Source of the DNA: Enterobacter sp. Cy-643
GTDB taxonomy: Bacteria > Pseudomonadota > Gammaproteobacteria > Enterobacterales > Enterobacteriaceae
DNA: 64,000 bases
Assembly (NCBI RefSeq): GCF_011752815.1
Contig: NZ_VWWV01000005.1
Span: forward strand, 112,263 to 176,262
Direction: 5' to 3'
The notes below the pieces were generated by a model. That model was not told the origin of the DNA, made no database searches, and saw only the letters and a program-made list of their open reading frames with translations. This document shows positions 27,760 to 37,954 of the stretch, in pieces; position 1 is the stretch's first letter, and each line of letters begins with the position of its first letter. Made by a program: the position numbers and the translations under genes.

Positions 27760-28902
27760 ATGAGCGCGGGAAGCCCAACTTTCACTTTACGCCGGGCGGC
27801 GATGTTGACGCTAACCAGCCTCTGGCTGGCAGGCTGTACAAGCAACAATAATACCCAGGCGCCGATCAGTTCCGTTGGCGGCAATGGCAATCCTTCAGGC
27901 TCTTCAACCGGCAGCCTGCTGGTGACGAAGCCACCGACAATGTCCGCGCCGATTCAGCAACCTCAGATCCAACCCGTGCAGCGCGTTCAGCAGCCGCAAA
28001 TTCAGCCGGTTCGTCAGCCTCAGGCCCAGCCCGTAGCGTCAGAGCCTGTGCAGACTGAAAATGGCCGTATCGTTTACAACCGTCAGTACGGCAACATCCC
28101 TAAAGGAAGCTACGCCGGCGGCAGCACCTACACCGTTAAACGCGGCGACACCCTGTTCTACATTGCGTGGATTACCGGGAACGACTTCCGTGACCTGGCG
28201 CAGCGCAACAACGTACCGGCGCCGTACGGCCTGGAAGTTGGGCAAACGCTTCAGGTCGGCAACGCCTCCGGCACGCCAATCACCGGTGGGAACGCGGTAA
28301 CCGCCGCAGATGCCCGCGCGCAGGGCATCGCGACGCCGGTTGAACAAAACTCAACCAGGGTAGTTGCTTCTAAACCGACAATTACGTATTCTGAGGATTC
28401 AGGTGAACAGAGTGCTACTAAAATGTTACCAGGCAATAAGCCAGCTGCGACTGTCGTCACAGCACCGGTAACGGCACCTGTGGTTAGCTCTACCGAACCG
28501 ACCGTCAGCAGTACGTCTAACAGCTCGCCAATTTCAACCTGGCGCTGGCCGACCGACGGTAAGATTATCGAAAACTTTGCGGCAACCGAAGGGGGCAACA
28601 AAGGCATCGATATCGCTGGCAGTAAAGGACAGGCCATTATCGCGACCGCCGCAGGGCGCGTGGTATATGCCGGTAACGCGCTGCGCGGTTACGGTAATCT
28701 AATCATCATCAAACACAACGATGATTATCTGAGTGCCTACGCCCATAACGATACAATGCTGGTCCGGGAACAAGAAGAAGTTAAGGCGGGGCAAAAAATC
28801 GCTACCATGGGTAGCACCGGAACCAGTTCTACACGATTGCATTTTGAAATTCGTTACAAGGGGAAATCCGTAAACCCGCTGCGTTATTTACCGCAGCGAT
28901 AA
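27760..28902 (+). CDS. nlpD: Murein hydrolase activator NlpD
   Basis: A 380-residue outer-membrane lipoprotein. The signal sequence ends in LWLAGC (Cys26 lipidated). A proline/glutamine-rich linker (about 50-95) precedes a LysM domain ([20 protein letters not shown], about 123-142) and a degenerate M23/LytM domain (GKIIENF to PLRYLPQR, about 265-380). NlpD lacks catalytic metal ligands and instead activates amidase AmiC at the division site. In enterics the main rpoS promoter lies within nlpD. Confidence 0.95.
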   Translation: MSAGSPTFTLRRAAMLTLTSLWLAGCTSNNNTQAPISSVGGNGNPSGSSTGSLLVTKPPTMSAPIQQPQIQPVQRVQQPQIQPVRQPQAQPVASEPVQTENGRIVYNRQYGNIPKGSYAGGSTYTVKRGDTLFYIAWITGNDFRDLAQRNNVPAPYGLEVGQTLQVGNASGTPITGGNAVTAADARAQGIATPVEQNSTRVVASKPTITYSEDSGEQSATKMLPGNKPAATVVTAPVTAPVVSSTEPTVSSTSNSSPISTWRWPTDGKIIENFAATEGGNKGIDIAGSKGQAIIATAAGRVVYAGNALRGYGNLIIIKHNDDYLSAYAHNDTMLVREQEEVKAGQKIATMGSTGTSSTRLHFEIRYKGKSVNPLRYLPQR

Positions 28903-28958
28903 ACCGGCAAAACATTCATTGAGTGTATTGCCCAGGGATCACGGGTAGGAGCCACCTT
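28835..28958 (+). promoter_or_regulatory. rpoS 5' leader with the small-RNA pairing segment
   Basis: The 3' end of nlpD and the 56-bp gap retain the E. coli rpoS leader. TTGCATTTTGAAATTCG (28838-28854) and the AAGGGGAAATCCG that follows match the strand that pairs with DsrA, RprA and ArcZ. The segment GGGATCACGGGTAGGAGCCACC before the start is also kept. The middle of the gap differs from K-12. Hfq-dependent activation of translation is therefore expected (inference from conservation). Confidence 0.7.
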
Positions 28959-29951
28959 ATGAGTCAGAATACGCTGAAAGTTAACGAGTTAAACGAAGAC
29001 GCGGAATATGATGAGAACGGAGTTGAGGCTTTTGACGAAAAAGCGCTTGTAGAAGAGGAACCCAGTGATAACGACCTTGCAGAAGAAGAGCTGCTGTCAC
29101 AGGGTGCAACACAGCGTGTACTGGATGCGACTCAGCTTTATCTTGGAGAGATCGGTTACTCTCCATTATTAACAGCCGAAGAAGAAGTTTACTTTGCTCG
29201 CCGCGCGCTGCGCGGGGATGTAGCCTCCCGCCGACGCATGATCGAAAGTAACCTGCGTCTGGTGGTGAAAATTGCCCGTCGCTACAGCAATCGTGGTCTG
29301 GCGCTGCTGGATCTGATTGAAGAGGGCAATTTGGGGCTGATTCGTGCGGTTGAGAAGTTCGATCCGGAACGTGGGTTCCGTTTCTCAACGTACGCTACAT
29401 GGTGGATTCGTCAGACCATCGAACGGGCAATCATGAACCAAACCCGTACGATTCGCCTGCCGATTCATATCGTGAAAGAGCTGAACGTTTACCTGCGTAC
29501 CGCTCGCGAACTCTCCCACAAGCTCGACCATGAGCCAAGTGCCGAAGAGATTGCCGAGCAGCTGGATAAACCGGTTGATGACGTTAGCCGTATGCTGCGT
29601 CTCAACGAGCGCATTACCTCGGTAGACACGCCGTTGGGCGGTGACTCTGAGAAAGCGCTGCTGGATATCCTTGCGGACGAGAAAGACAACGGCCCGGAAG
29701 ACACCACGCAAGACGATGACATGAAGCAAAGCATCGTGAAGTGGCTGTTCGAACTGAACGCTAAGCAGCGTGAAGTGCTGGCCCGTCGTTTTGGTCTGCT
29801 GGGTTATGAAGCTGCGACGCTGGAAGATGTGGGTCGTGAAATCGGCCTGACTCGTGAACGCGTTCGTCAGATTCAGGTTGAAGGCCTGCGTCGTCTGCGT
29901 GAAATCCTGCAGGCACAGGGGCTGAACCTCGAAGCGCTGTTCCGCGAATAA
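28959..29951 (+). CDS. rpoS: RNA polymerase sigma factor RpoS
   Basis: A 330-residue general stress sigma factor differing from E. coli RpoS at only a handful of positions. Region 1.2 to 2 ([50 protein letters not shown]), region 3 and the region 4 helix-turn-helix ([18 protein letters not shown]) are intact. The TAGGAG site sits eight bases before the ATG. The gene is full-length with no sign of the stop mutations common in domesticated strains. Confidence 0.98.
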   Translation: MSQNTLKVNELNEDAEYDENGVEAFDEKALVEEEPSDNDLAEEELLSQGATQRVLDATQLYLGEIGYSPLLTAEEEVYFARRALRGDVASRRRMIESNLRLVVKIARRYSNRGLALLDLIEEGNLGLIRAVEKFDPERGFRFSTYATWWIRQTIERAIMNQTRTIRLPIHIVKELNVYLRTARELSHKLDHEPSAEEIAEQLDKPVDDVSRMLRLNERITSVDTPLGGDSEKALLDILADEKDNGPEDTTQDDDMKQSIVKWLFELNAKQREVLARRFGLLGYEAATLEDVGREIGLTRERVRQIQVEGLRRLREILQAQGLNLEALFRE

Positions 29952-29960
29952 TCGACTCTT

Positions 29961-30000
29961 CAAATAAAAAGCGGTGATGCAAATCACCGCTTTTTTTATG
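29961..30000. terminator. Bidirectional rpoS/mutS terminator
   Basis: AAAAAGCGGTGAT (29966-29978) pairs with ATCACCGCTTTTT (29983-29995), with A5 on one side and T7 on the other. It sits between the convergent rpoS and mutS stops, which are only 67 bp apart. Confidence 0.85.
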
Positions 30001-30018
30001 CCTGTTGTTCGGTAACTG

Positions 30019-32580
30019 CTACACCAAACTCTTCAGCCGGTAAATCCATTCCAGCGCCTGACGCGGAGAAAGTGAATCCGGATCCAGGTTTTCCAGTGCT
30101 TCTACGGCAGGGGATGTCTCTTCCGCCGGCGTCAGCAGCGACATTTGCGTCCCATCCACCTGGCTTGCGGCCGCATTGCCGGAAATGCTCTCCAGCTCGC
30201 GCAGCTTCTGACGCGCGCGTTTGATCACGTCTTTAGGCACACCCGCCAGCGCGGCTACGGCCAGGCCGTAACTCTTGCTTGCCGCGCCGTCCTGTACGCT
30301 GTGCATAAAGGCGATAGTATCCCCATGCTCCACGGCATCCAGATGGACGTTCGCTACGCCTTCCATTTTCTCCGGCAGCGTGGTCAGCTCAAAATAGTGG
30401 GTAGCGAACAGCGTCAGCGACTTGATGCGGTTGGCCAGGCTTTCGGCGCAGGCCCAGGCTAGCGACAGGCCATCATAGGTTGACGTGCCGCGGCCAATCT
30501 CATCCATCAGCACCAGGCTGTGTTCGGTAGCGTTGTGCAGAATGTTGGCGGTTTCTGTCATCTCCACCATGAAGGTTGAGCGACCGGAAGCCAGGTCATC
30601 GGCAGCGCCCACGCGGGTAAATATGCGGTCAATCGGGCCGATTTCTGCCTGCTGAGCCGGCACAAAACTGCCGATATAGGCCAGCAGGGCAATTAGCGCC
30701 GTCTGGCGCATGTAGGTACTTTTACCGCCCATATTCGGGCCGGTAATGATCAGCATTCTGCGTTGAGGTGAAAGATTGAGCGGGTTAGCGATAAACGGTT
30801 CGCTGAGCACTTGTTCCACCACCGGGTGGCGGCCGCCGACCAGCTTAATGCCGGGCTTGTCCGTCAGCGTCGGGCAGGTGTAGTTCAGGGTATAAGCGCG
30901 CTCGGCCAGGTTGACCAGTACGTCCAGCTCTGCCAGCGCGGTGGCGCTTTTTTGCAGCGCTTCCAGGTGCGGCAGCAGCAAATCAAACAGCCGATCGTAA
31001 AGCTGTTTCTCCAGCGCCAGCGCTTTGCCTTTAGAGGTCAGGACCTTATCTTCGTACTCTTTCAGCTCAGGAATAATGTAGCGCTCGGCATTTTTCAGCG
31101 TCTGGCGGCGAACATAGTTGATCGGCACCAGATGGCTTTGCCCGCGGCTGACCTGGATGTAGTAGCCGTGCACGGCGTTAAATCCAACCTTCAGCGTATC
31201 CAGGCCCAGGCGTTCGCGCTCGCGGATTTCCAGGCGATCCAGGTAGTCAGTTGCGCCGTCGGCCAGGGCTCGCCACTCGTCCAGCTCTTCGTTATAGCCG
31301 GGGGCGATAACGCCGCCGTCGCGCACCAGCACCGGCGGAGATTCGATAACCGCCTGCTCAAGTAATTCGCGCAGTTCTGCAAACTCGCCCATCTGCTCGC
31401 GCAGGGTTTGCACATAGTCGGTGCTTACGTCCGACAGGGTTTCCCGCAGGGCAGGCAGTTGCTGGAAGGCATAACGCATACGGGCCAGATCGCGTGGGCG
31501 AGCGGTACGCAGCGCCAGACGGGCAAGAATACGTTCCAGGTCGCCTACCTGGCGCAGCGTAGGCTGAATATCGGCGGTGCGCTCCTGCAGAGCCGCAATA
31601 GTCTGCTGCCGCTTGATGAGCACATCAACGTTACGCACCGGCATATGCAGCCAGCGTTTGAGCATACGGCTGCCCATCGGCGTCACGGTGCAGTCCAGCA
31701 CCGAGGCTAGCGTATTTTCCACGCCGCCGGAAAGGTTCTGGGTGATCTCCAGGTTACGCCGGGTGGCGGCATCCATAATGATGCTGTCCTGCTGCCGGTC
31801 CATGGTCACGGAACGAATATGCGGCAGAGACGTACGCTGGGTATCTTTAACATACTGCAGCAGGCAGCCAGCGGCGCAAAGCGCATGGTGGGCGTTCTCG
31901 ACGCCAAAACCGGTCAGGTCTCGAGTGGAAAACTGTAGATTTAGCTGCTGGCGTGCGGTTTCAATCTCGAACTCCCAAAGTGGACGGCGGCGCAGGCCAC
32001 GACGGCCATCAATCAGGCTCATCTCTGCGAAGTCTTCCGCATACAGCAGCTCCGCCGGATTGGTGCGCTGAAGCTCGGCGGCCATGGTTTCACGGTCTTC
32101 AGGCTCGGTCAGGCGGAAGCGCCCGGAGCTGATGTCGAGCGTCGCATAGCCAAAGCCTTTGCTGTCCTGCCAGATAGCCGCCAGCAGGTTATCCTGGCGC
32201 TCCTGCAACAGGGCTTCGTCGCTGATGGTACCCGGCGTGACGATGCGAACGACTTTGCGCTCAACCGGTCCTTTGGTGGTCGCCGGGTCACCAACTTGTT
32301 CGCAGATAGCCACGGATTCGCCGAGATTCACCAGCTTGGCCAGGTAGTTTTCCACCGCGTGATGAGGCACGCCGGCCATTGGAATGGGTTCGCCCGCAGA
32401 AGCCCCACGCTTGGTCAGGGAGATATCCAGCAGCTGTGAAGCGCGTTTCGCATCGTCATAGAACAGCTCGTAGAAGTCACCCATGCGGTAAAACAGCAGG
32501 ATGTCACGGTGCTCGGATTTAAGACGCAGATACTGCTGCATCATTGGGGTGTGGGCGTCAAAGGTTTCGCTAGTACTCAT
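30019..32580 (-). CDS. mutS: DNA mismatch repair protein MutS
   Basis: An 853-residue protein, E. coli length. Seen are the N-terminal mismatch-binding Phe-x-Glu (GDFYELF, about 35-41), the Walker [16 protein letters not shown] (about 613-627), [16 protein letters not shown] (Walker B, about 690) and the C-terminal beta-clamp/tetramer region. It binds mismatches as a dimer and recruits MutL. The gene directly faces rpoS. The pphB/ygbI-N segment of E. coli K-12 is absent. Confidence 0.97.
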   Translation of the reverse strand: MSTSETFDAHTPMMQQYLRLKSEHRDILLFYRMGDFYELFYDDAKRASQLLDISLTKRGASAGEPIPMAGVPHHAVENYLAKLVNLGESVAICEQVGDPATTKGPVERKVVRIVTPGTISDEALLQERQDNLLAAIWQDSKGFGYATLDISSGRFRLTEPEDRETMAAELQRTNPAELLYAEDFAEMSLIDGRRGLRRRPLWEFEIETARQQLNLQFSTRDLTGFGVENAHHALCAAGCLLQYVKDTQRTSLPHIRSVTMDRQQDSIIMDAATRRNLEITQNLSGGVENTLASVLDCTVTPMGSRMLKRWLHMPVRNVDVLIKRQQTIAALQERTADIQPTLRQVGDLERILARLALRTARPRDLARMRYAFQQLPALRETLSDVSTDYVQTLREQMGEFAELRELLEQAVIESPPVLVRDGGVIAPGYNEELDEWRALADGATDYLDRLEIRERERLGLDTLKVGFNAVHGYYIQVSRGQSHLVPINYVRRQTLKNAERYIIPELKEYEDKVLTSKGKALALEKQLYDRLFDLLLPHLEALQKSATALAELDVLVNLAERAYTLNYTCPTLTDKPGIKLVGGRHPVVEQVLSEPFIANPLNLSPQRRMLIITGPNMGGKSTYMRQTALIALLAYIGSFVPAQQAEIGPIDRIFTRVGAADDLASGRSTFMVEMTETANILHNATEHSLVLMDEIGRGTSTYDGLSLAWACAESLANRIKSLTLFATHYFELTTLPEKMEGVANVHLDAVEHGDTIAFMHSVQDGAASKSYGLAVAALAGVPKDVIKRARQKLRELESISGNAAASQVDGTQMSLLTPAEETSPAVEALENLDPDSLSPRQALEWIYRLKSLV

Positions 32581-32862
32581 GGAGTGATGATATCCATTTC
32601 GTTGAATTTTAATGGATTAGTGATGTTTTTGGTTCTCATTGTCGCTCACTAATCCGGCGTAAACTGTGCGCGGGCATCGACCCGCAGAGAGTCCATGATA
32701 ACGGAGTATCAAAGCCAGGAAAACAGCGGTTAAACGACATTGCTGAAAGCCTCGCAACGCGTTGCCGTTCTGATATGTTCTAGCGGCGGCTGGCTGTAAT
32801 ACCGCAGTTTGGCGAACGTTTTCGCCTTCATTCTGTTTAAACGGTTAAATTCCAGGGTGTCT

Positions 32863-33279
32863 ATGAGAAAGTGGGTACTGGCGGGCGTACTGGCAGTGAC
32901 GGGGTGTGTTTCTTTTCAACAGCTTGATGAGGGGTTACGTGGCCTCGTGGGCCAGGATAAAACCGTCGCATTTAAAATATTAGGTTACCCCGATAATCAG
33001 CAAACGTTTGACGACACAAAAGTTTATACGTGGGTAACGAACAGTACGGGAGCCGAGCCTTATATTTCGCCGCAAACGACCACCGGTACGGTCAACGGTA
33101 AACCGTTTGAGGCCACGACAACACAAACCACGTTTGTGCCGGTTAACTACAGCTGCAAAATTCAGATCTCTACCGACAGCAAAGGCATCATCAAAGACTA
33201 TAAATACAACAGTACCGATCCCAGCGTGATGGGCTGCATGAACTACATTAAAAGCCTTAATAATTACTATAAAAGATAG
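32863..33279 (+). CDS. Small lipoprotein of unknown function
   Basis: A 138-residue protein with a lipoprotein signal MRKWVLAGVLAVTGCVSF (lipobox VTGC, Cys15). The mature part has GYPDNQQTFDDTKVYTWVT followed by a Thr-rich segment and a pair of cysteines (YSCKIQI, VMGCMNY) that could form a disulfide. The first half resembles small periplasmic lipoproteins with a GxP...Y-W motif (SmpA/BamE-like architecture), but I do not assign a family. ATG 32863 is preferred because upstream in-frame starts would bury the signal peptide. Monocistronic. Confidence 0.7.
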   Translation: MRKWVLAGVLAVTGCVSFQQLDEGLRGLVGQDKTVAFKILGYPDNQQTFDDTKVYTWVTNSTGAEPYISPQTTTGTVNGKPFEATTTQTTFVPVNYSCKIQISTDSKGIIKDYKYNSTDPSVMGCMNYIKSLNNYYKR

Positions 33280-33289
33280 ATCCCGCCCG

Positions 33290-33317
33290 ATCCGGCAACG
33301 TATTTGAGTTGCCGGAT
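33290..33317 (+). terminator. REP-like hairpin after the lipoprotein gene
   Basis: ATCCGGCAAC and GTTGCCGGAT form a perfect 10-bp stem with an 8-base loop, 11 bases past the stop. The GCCGGAT core resembles enterobacterial REP elements. It may terminate or stabilise the lipoprotein mRNA. Confidence 0.45.
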
Positions 33318-33410
33318 GTTGCGTTTAGACACATTTTTTTCGCTCCGCTTTCAGGAACTCAATTTTCAGTGACCCACTTACCAGAAAACATCCCAACATC
33401 GGAGATAGCC

Positions 33411-34127
33411 ATGTTTTCTGCAGTCGGTCAGTCAAATCGCGTTCAGTCCGCCGCTCTTAACGCCAGTGGAAGGATCCATCCAGAGATTAAAATTAAGCCA
33501 CCGGTAAACGATCCCGTTCAGGCCCTGGCTCACCTGTTCCGTGATAACAAGCTTGCCTATCTGGGTGATGTACATGGTCAGCTTGCAATCCCTGAATTTG
33601 TCGGGCATGCCATTCCCGAGTTGAAAAAGGCTGGCGTGGATCTGCTGGCGGTAGAGTTTGTGAAGTACAGCGATAACGCCTTGTTCCGCGAAGCGCTGGC
33701 TCATGGAAAAGAGGCGACAAAAAACTTCATCATGAACGCCTGGTCAAAGCACGGCGAGGCCTGGGTGGATAAGGTTGCCGGGGCGCTTTATGAAGCACAC
33801 AAAGCCGGTATTTCCGTTGCAGGCATTGATCGCCATATTCCCGGCGCGGCGCCAAAAACGCCGATGGAAGCCATCAAATACATGAACAAACGGCTGGCGC
33901 TCAATATTGCCTGGAACGCCGCGGCAGAAAAGGAAGAGCGCGCCATTGGCGCTCGTAAAACGCTGGTTTGGGGCGGCGGCGGTCATTTTCATCATAGCCG
34001 CGAGCAGGGGCCTAAAGATATGCGTCCCGGCCCCGTGGTTTCCTTCAGCGCGAGCGATACAGCCCCGGGCTGCTCGCTGAATGAGAAGGACGACAACAGC
34101 CACCTGGTGATTAATTTCCCGAAATAA
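33411..34127 (+). CDS. TIKI/ChaN-EreA-like superfamily protein
   Basis: A 238-residue protein without signal peptide or membrane segment. AYLGDVHGQLAIPEFVGHAI (near residue 50), DLLAVEFVKYSD, AGIDRHIPG and LVWGGGGHFHH place conserved His, Glu and Asp residues as in the ChaN/EreA/TIKI fold. That fold is also found as a domain inside large toxins such as PMT and MARTX proteins. The ATG at 33411 follows GGAGATAGCC; upstream in-frame starts have no such site. Possible roles are a hydrolase, a haem binder or a small effector. I cannot choose between them. Confidence 0.6.
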   Translation: MFSAVGQSNRVQSAALNASGRIHPEIKIKPPVNDPVQALAHLFRDNKLAYLGDVHGQLAIPEFVGHAIPELKKAGVDLLAVEFVKYSDNALFREALAHGKEATKNFIMNAWSKHGEAWVDKVAGALYEAHKAGISVAGIDRHIPGAAPKTPMEAIKYMNKRLALNIAWNAAAEKEERAIGARKTLVWGGGGHFHHSREQGPKDMRPGPVVSFSASDTAPGCSLNEKDDNSHLVINFPK

Positions 34128-34164
34128 ACTCGCGGGGAATGACGATTCCCCGTACTTTTTCAAT

Positions 34165-35730
34165 TCAGGACGCGACCTGAAAAACGCTCACGGTTTCCCG
34201 CAGAACGCGAGATTGCGTATCGAGAGAGGTTGCCGTTGAAGACGTCACCTCGACCAGTGCGACGTTCTGCTGCAGATTTTTATCCATCTGTGCAACGGCC
34301 TGGGCAACCTCATTAACGCCGGTCGCCTGTTCGGCAGAATTATGCGCAATTTCGTTCACGATACTGTTCACCTGGCTGACGGTGGTTAAAATTTTGCTCA
34401 TGGTTTCCGCCGCCCGATCTATCTCCTGCGCACCGCTGTTTACCCGCTGTACTGAGCCGGTAATCAGGCCTTTAATTTCTTTCGCCGCGGTGGAAGAGCG
34501 TTGGGCAAGAGCACGAACCTCAGTGGCGACAACCGCAAAACCCCGGCCTTGTTCACCCGCCCGGGCGGCCTCAACGGCGGCGTTCAGCGCCAAAATGTTG
34601 GTCTGGAAAGCGATCCCCTCGATCACGGAGGTAATGTCCGCAATACGCACGGATTCCTGAGTGATCTCGTCCATCGTGCTGACGATCCCCTGCACCATTT
34701 CACTCCCCTGGGCGACTTCGGTGGCGGCTGAGCTGGCAAGCTTACTGGCGTACTGCGCGCTTTCCGCATTGTTCCGCACCGTGCTCGCCACCTGATCCAT
34801 CGCCGCTGAAGTTTGCTGCAGCGCCGCAGCCTGGTTCTCCGTTCTTGCAGAAAGCGAGCTACTTCCTTTGGCAATTTCCGCACTGGCGCTCGCTACGCCT
34901 TCGGCGTTCTGGCGTACTTCCAGCACGAGCTGGCGCAGCGCATTTTGCATATGGCTGAGTGAGGCCAAAATACTGGTGGTATCGCGTTTTCGCAGTGCAG
35001 GCGATTGTGTCAGATCTCCGGCGGCGATGGCGTTGGTCATATGCAGTAAATCAACCGGCTCACCACCGAGGGAAAGCGTGATTTTACGCGTGGTTGACCA
35101 GGTGATTAGCAGGCCAATGACCACGGCAGCTAGCGCCAGGGTGAGCATCAGAAGGTGGAATGTGCGGGCAATTCCGCGCGCCGTATTCGCGAGCGCGTCG
35201 TTAAGCTGCGTTTCCATATCGATGAAACCGTTAATGGTGGCCAGCCAGTTAACAAATGCAGGGCGGGCCTGATTCAGGATTATCTGGCGTGCCCCTTCCA
35301 CGTCACCTTTTTGCTGCAGGGTGATAATTTCATTCACCAGCGGCAGCGTTTGCTGCTCGGCCTCTTTTATCTTTTCATATTGCGTGCGTTCTTCAGCGGT
35401 GACATCGTTGCCCTGAGTAAAGATGCCTTCCATCGGCTGGACGGAGGCCTGGTAATCCTGCTCCAGCTTGCGGATGTGTTCGACAACGCCCTGAAGCTCG
35501 CCTGCCGGCACTAACGTCACGTCGCGGATGGCAATCGAACGGTCATGCACGCTGCCCCGGAAATTCACGGCGTAGCGTTGTTTAACGTTATTGACATCGT
35601 TGATGGCGATCAGCGCGTTGTTTATTTTATTCACCTGCATAATTGCCACCAGCGTTAGCACTACCAGCGTCAATAAAATAATGATAAAGCTGCCGCTTAT
35701 TCGCGAGCCTACGGAAAGATTTTTAAACAT
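34165..35730 (-). CDS. Methyl-accepting chemotaxis protein
   Basis: A 521-residue transmembrane chemoreceptor. TM1 is at about 12-32, a periplasmic four-helix-bundle sensor at about 35-190, TM2 at about 192-213 ([19 protein letters not shown]), then HAMP and the signalling helices. The invariant tip [20 protein letters not shown] is about 380-399. The protein ends at VSVFQVAS without the NWETF-type tail that tethers CheR/CheB in major receptors. The ligand is unknown. No other chemotaxis gene is near. Confidence 0.9.
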   Translation of the reverse strand: MFKNLSVGSRISGSFIIILLTLVVLTLVAIMQVNKINNALIAINDVNNVKQRYAVNFRGSVHDRSIAIRDVTLVPAGELQGVVEHIRKLEQDYQASVQPMEGIFTQGNDVTAEERTQYEKIKEAEQQTLPLVNEIITLQQKGDVEGARQIILNQARPAFVNWLATINGFIDMETQLNDALANTARGIARTFHLLMLTLALAAVVIGLLITWSTTRKITLSLGGEPVDLLHMTNAIAAGDLTQSPALRKRDTTSILASLSHMQNALRQLVLEVRQNAEGVASASAEIAKGSSSLSARTENQAAALQQTSAAMDQVASTVRNNAESAQYASKLASSAATEVAQGSEMVQGIVSTMDEITQESVRIADITSVIEGIAFQTNILALNAAVEAARAGEQGRGFAVVATEVRALAQRSSTAAKEIKGLITGSVQRVNSGAQEIDRAAETMSKILTTVSQVNSIVNEIAHNSAEQATGVNEVAQAVAQMDKNLQQNVALVEVTSSTATSLDTQSRVLRETVSVFQVAS

Positions 35731-36305
35731 AATTACTCTCTTTTAATTAATATTGAGCGTGATGTTAATGGTGTTGTTAGAGTATTTTCCCGTAGCGAAT
35801 ACAGGAGGGTAAGGTGTCTTGCCGGTTATCAGGTTGGGAAGAAAATTAATCTGCAGGGAAAAAGTTGTCAATAGGGCGGGTTTACACCGATGTAAACGGT
35901 GTTGTCGAGGGGGGAATGCTTTATTCTATAAATAACAATAGCGTTTGTTTTTTCTCTCTCTAAGTTAAATTACTTTGTTTTTAATATGTGATTTCACTTT
36001 GCGTTTATGCTTTAAACCTGAGTCCGCGAACTTGAAGTTATTATTCTGGCGAGTTAGTTACGTCTGCTAACAAAAATTTATTATTTATTTAAGATTTAAG
36101 TTTTTACCTGTTAATGCAAAAGGCAGGACCAATATTTTTAAAATCCATCGACACGGAAAATATGAATATTAATTACAGTAATCTCCCTGTTTTTGATGGT
36201 GGAATACAGGCAGTAAAAAATATTTAATCCCTGGGAATAAACGTTCATTTCGTTCGTCCTATGTGCTCAAAAGTTAAATGTCGTTCATCACTGTGAGCCG
36301 AACCT
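35731..36305. promoter_or_regulatory. AT-rich 575-bp gap between chemoreceptor and catalase operon
   Basis: The gap should carry the leftward chemoreceptor promoter and the rightward catalase-operon promoter. GTTTACA-CCGA-TGTAAAC (35880-35897) is a perfect inverted repeat near the chemoreceptor side. From about 35930 to 36240 the sequence is markedly AT-rich compared with flanking genes. A 21-codon reading frame with a GGA site (36162-36227) is present but unsupported. GGAATAA (36234-36240) and CGTCC (36255-36259) could form an ECF-type promoter for the downstream operon. Confidence 0.4.
36234..36259 (+). promoter_or_regulatory. Candidate ECF-sigma promoter
   Basis: GGAATAA, 14 bases, then CGTCC resembles the GGAA...CGTC layout of ECF-dependent promoters. 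It lies about 47 bases before the catalase gene, whose operon encodes an ECF factor. Auto-activation is a common arrangement. There is only one example here, so the motif is weak evidence. Confidence 0.3.
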
Positions 36306-37394
36306 ATGCGAGAACCCCGCCCGTCTTTCTGCGCGATACTTAAAAATTTGCGCTACCCGCAGCAATTTTTGCTGCGTGGTGCCGTGATAGTCACCATTCC
36401 GTTAGCCCTTTGCCTGCTGTTTGCCTGGGCGTGGGGAGCCCTGACGCCGGGACGTTTATCCCCCGACAAGCTGGTTAATTCGTTAGAAAAAACGGGAGGA
36501 GAGCACCCCGGTTATCGCCGCAATCATGCGAAGGGCGTCTGCGTGGTGGGGTATTTTGACTCCAACGGCAGCGCCAGCGCCCTGTCAAAAGCAACGGTGT
36601 TTTCGCCGGGCAATACGCCGGTTATTGGCCGTCTGGCGATTGCCGGGGGGAACCCCAACGCGCCCGATGGTGCCGTTCCGGTGCGCAGCATGGCGCTGCA
36701 GTTTATCACCCGCGATGGCCAGGAGTGGCGCACGGGGATGAACGCGCTGCCGTTCTTTAGCGTTGCTACTCCTCAAGGTTTCTACGATCAGCAAATGGCG
36801 GGTATTCCCGATCCTAAAACGGGCAAGCCCGATCCGGCCAAAATGAACGCTTTTATCAGCGCTCACCCGGAGGCAAAACCGTTTTTTGCCTGGGTGAAGA
36901 GCTATGTGCCGACGTCGAGCTGGGCCAGCGACAGCTACAACAGCCTGAATGCGTTCTTGTTTACCAATAAAGCAGGGGAGGTTCACGGCGTGCGCTGGAG
37001 CATGCAGGCGCAGACTCCCGGCGTACCGGTGACGGCGCAGGACAAGGCGAATCCTTTATTCCTTCAGCAGGACATCAAGCAGCGCCTGCAGCAGGGGCCG
37101 CTAAAATGGGATTTGATTATCAGCGTGGCTGAAAAAGGCGACGCGACTAACGATGCGACAAAAGCCTGGCCAGACAGCCACCAAAAACTTAACGCAGGCA
37201 CGCTGGTGCTGACTTCCGCACAAGATCAGGCCGACGGCAGCTGCCGGGACATCAATTACGATCCGCTGATCCTGCCAGAGGGTATTTCGGGTTCAGACGA
37301 TCCGCTGCTTAGCGCGCGCTCTGCGGCTTATTCGTCATCCTTCAATCGGCGCACGCACGAAGAAGCTCAGGTAAATAAAGGGGCCGGGTTATGA
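36306..37394 (+). CDS. Membrane-anchored catalase-family peroxidase (SrpA-like)
   Basis: A 362-residue heme protein with an N-terminal signal anchor (AVIVTIPLALCLLFAWAWG, about 26-44) and a small catalase-family domain. The distal His is in GYRRNHAKGVCVVG (about residue 74), GGNPNAPDG follows, and the proximal heme Tyr is in LLSARSAAYSS near the C-terminus (R-x-x-x-Y). Such minimal catalases act as peroxidases using organic or quinol donors. The anchor places it on the periplasmic face. Its stop overlaps the cytochrome b561 start (ATGA), suggesting electrons come from quinol via b561. Confidence 0.85.
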   Translation: MREPRPSFCAILKNLRYPQQFLLRGAVIVTIPLALCLLFAWAWGALTPGRLSPDKLVNSLEKTGGEHPGYRRNHAKGVCVVGYFDSNGSASALSKATVFSPGNTPVIGRLAIAGGNPNAPDGAVPVRSMALQFITRDGQEWRTGMNALPFFSVATPQGFYDQQMAGIPDPKTGKPDPAKMNAFISAHPEAKPFFAWVKSYVPTSSWASDSYNSLNAFLFTNKAGEVHGVRWSMQAQTPGVPVTAQDKANPLFLQQDIKQRLQQGPLKWDLIISVAEKGDATNDATKAWPDSHQKLNAGTLVLTSAQDQADGSCRDINYDPLILPEGISGSDDPLLSARSAAYSSSFNRRTHEEAQVNKGAGL

Positions 37395-37933
37395 GCAAAG
37401 TGACGTATTTTCACCCTCTATTGCGCGTCGTTCACTGGACGATGGCGCTGATGATCGTGGCGATGTTGTTTATCGGCGTGGGCATGGTGTCCACGGTGTC
37501 GGAACTGCATGCTTTTTTATACTCGCTGCATAAACCACTCGGCGTCGCCATTCTGCTGCTGGTTATTCTGCGGGTGTATCTTCGCTTTCGCTATAAAACG
37601 CCCTCGCTTCCGGCGCATTTGCCTGGTTTTCAGGTGGCGCTGGCGCATTTATCCCAAGGGTTGCTCTATCTTCTGATGGTGGCTCAGCCATTGGTAGGCT
37701 GGGCCATGCTCTCTGCCGCGGGCTACCCGGTGACGCTGGGGTGCGGGATCACGCTTCCAGCGCTGGTGGCGAAAAATATTGAGCTTTATGCCGTGCTTCG
37801 GCCATTACATACCTGGCTTGCACTGTTGTTATTCGTTACCGTGATTTTGCACCTGACCGCCGCTCTATTCCATGCGCTGTTATTGCGAGACGGCGTGTTC
37901 AGCAGCATGACGGGCTACAAAGGCCGGGACTAA
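37391..37933 (+). CDS. Cytochrome b561 family protein
   Basis: A 180-residue four-helix membrane protein. Candidate heme-ligand histidines are in LRVVHWTMAL (helix 1), YSLHKPLGV (helix 2) and the pair LHTWLAL / VILHLTAAL (helices 3-4), the pattern of E. coli CybB. It probably oxidises ubiquinol and passes electrons to the linked periplasmic peroxidase. It is translationally coupled to that gene by an ATGA overlap. Confidence 0.88.
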   Translation: MSKVTYFHPLLRVVHWTMALMIVAMLFIGVGMVSTVSELHAFLYSLHKPLGVAILLLVILRVYLRFRYKTPSLPAHLPGFQVALAHLSQGLLYLLMVAQPLVGWAMLSAAGYPVTLGCGITLPALVAKNIELYAVLRPLHTWLALLLFVTVILHLTAALFHALLLRDGVFSSMTGYKGRD

Positions 37934-37954
37934 CCTCGCGCAGTGGAGTAAATC

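Noticed and set aside
36162..36227. 21-codon frame with GGA before the ATG
   Set aside because: Too short, in an AT-rich region, with no family or coupling evidence. Kept only as a note.
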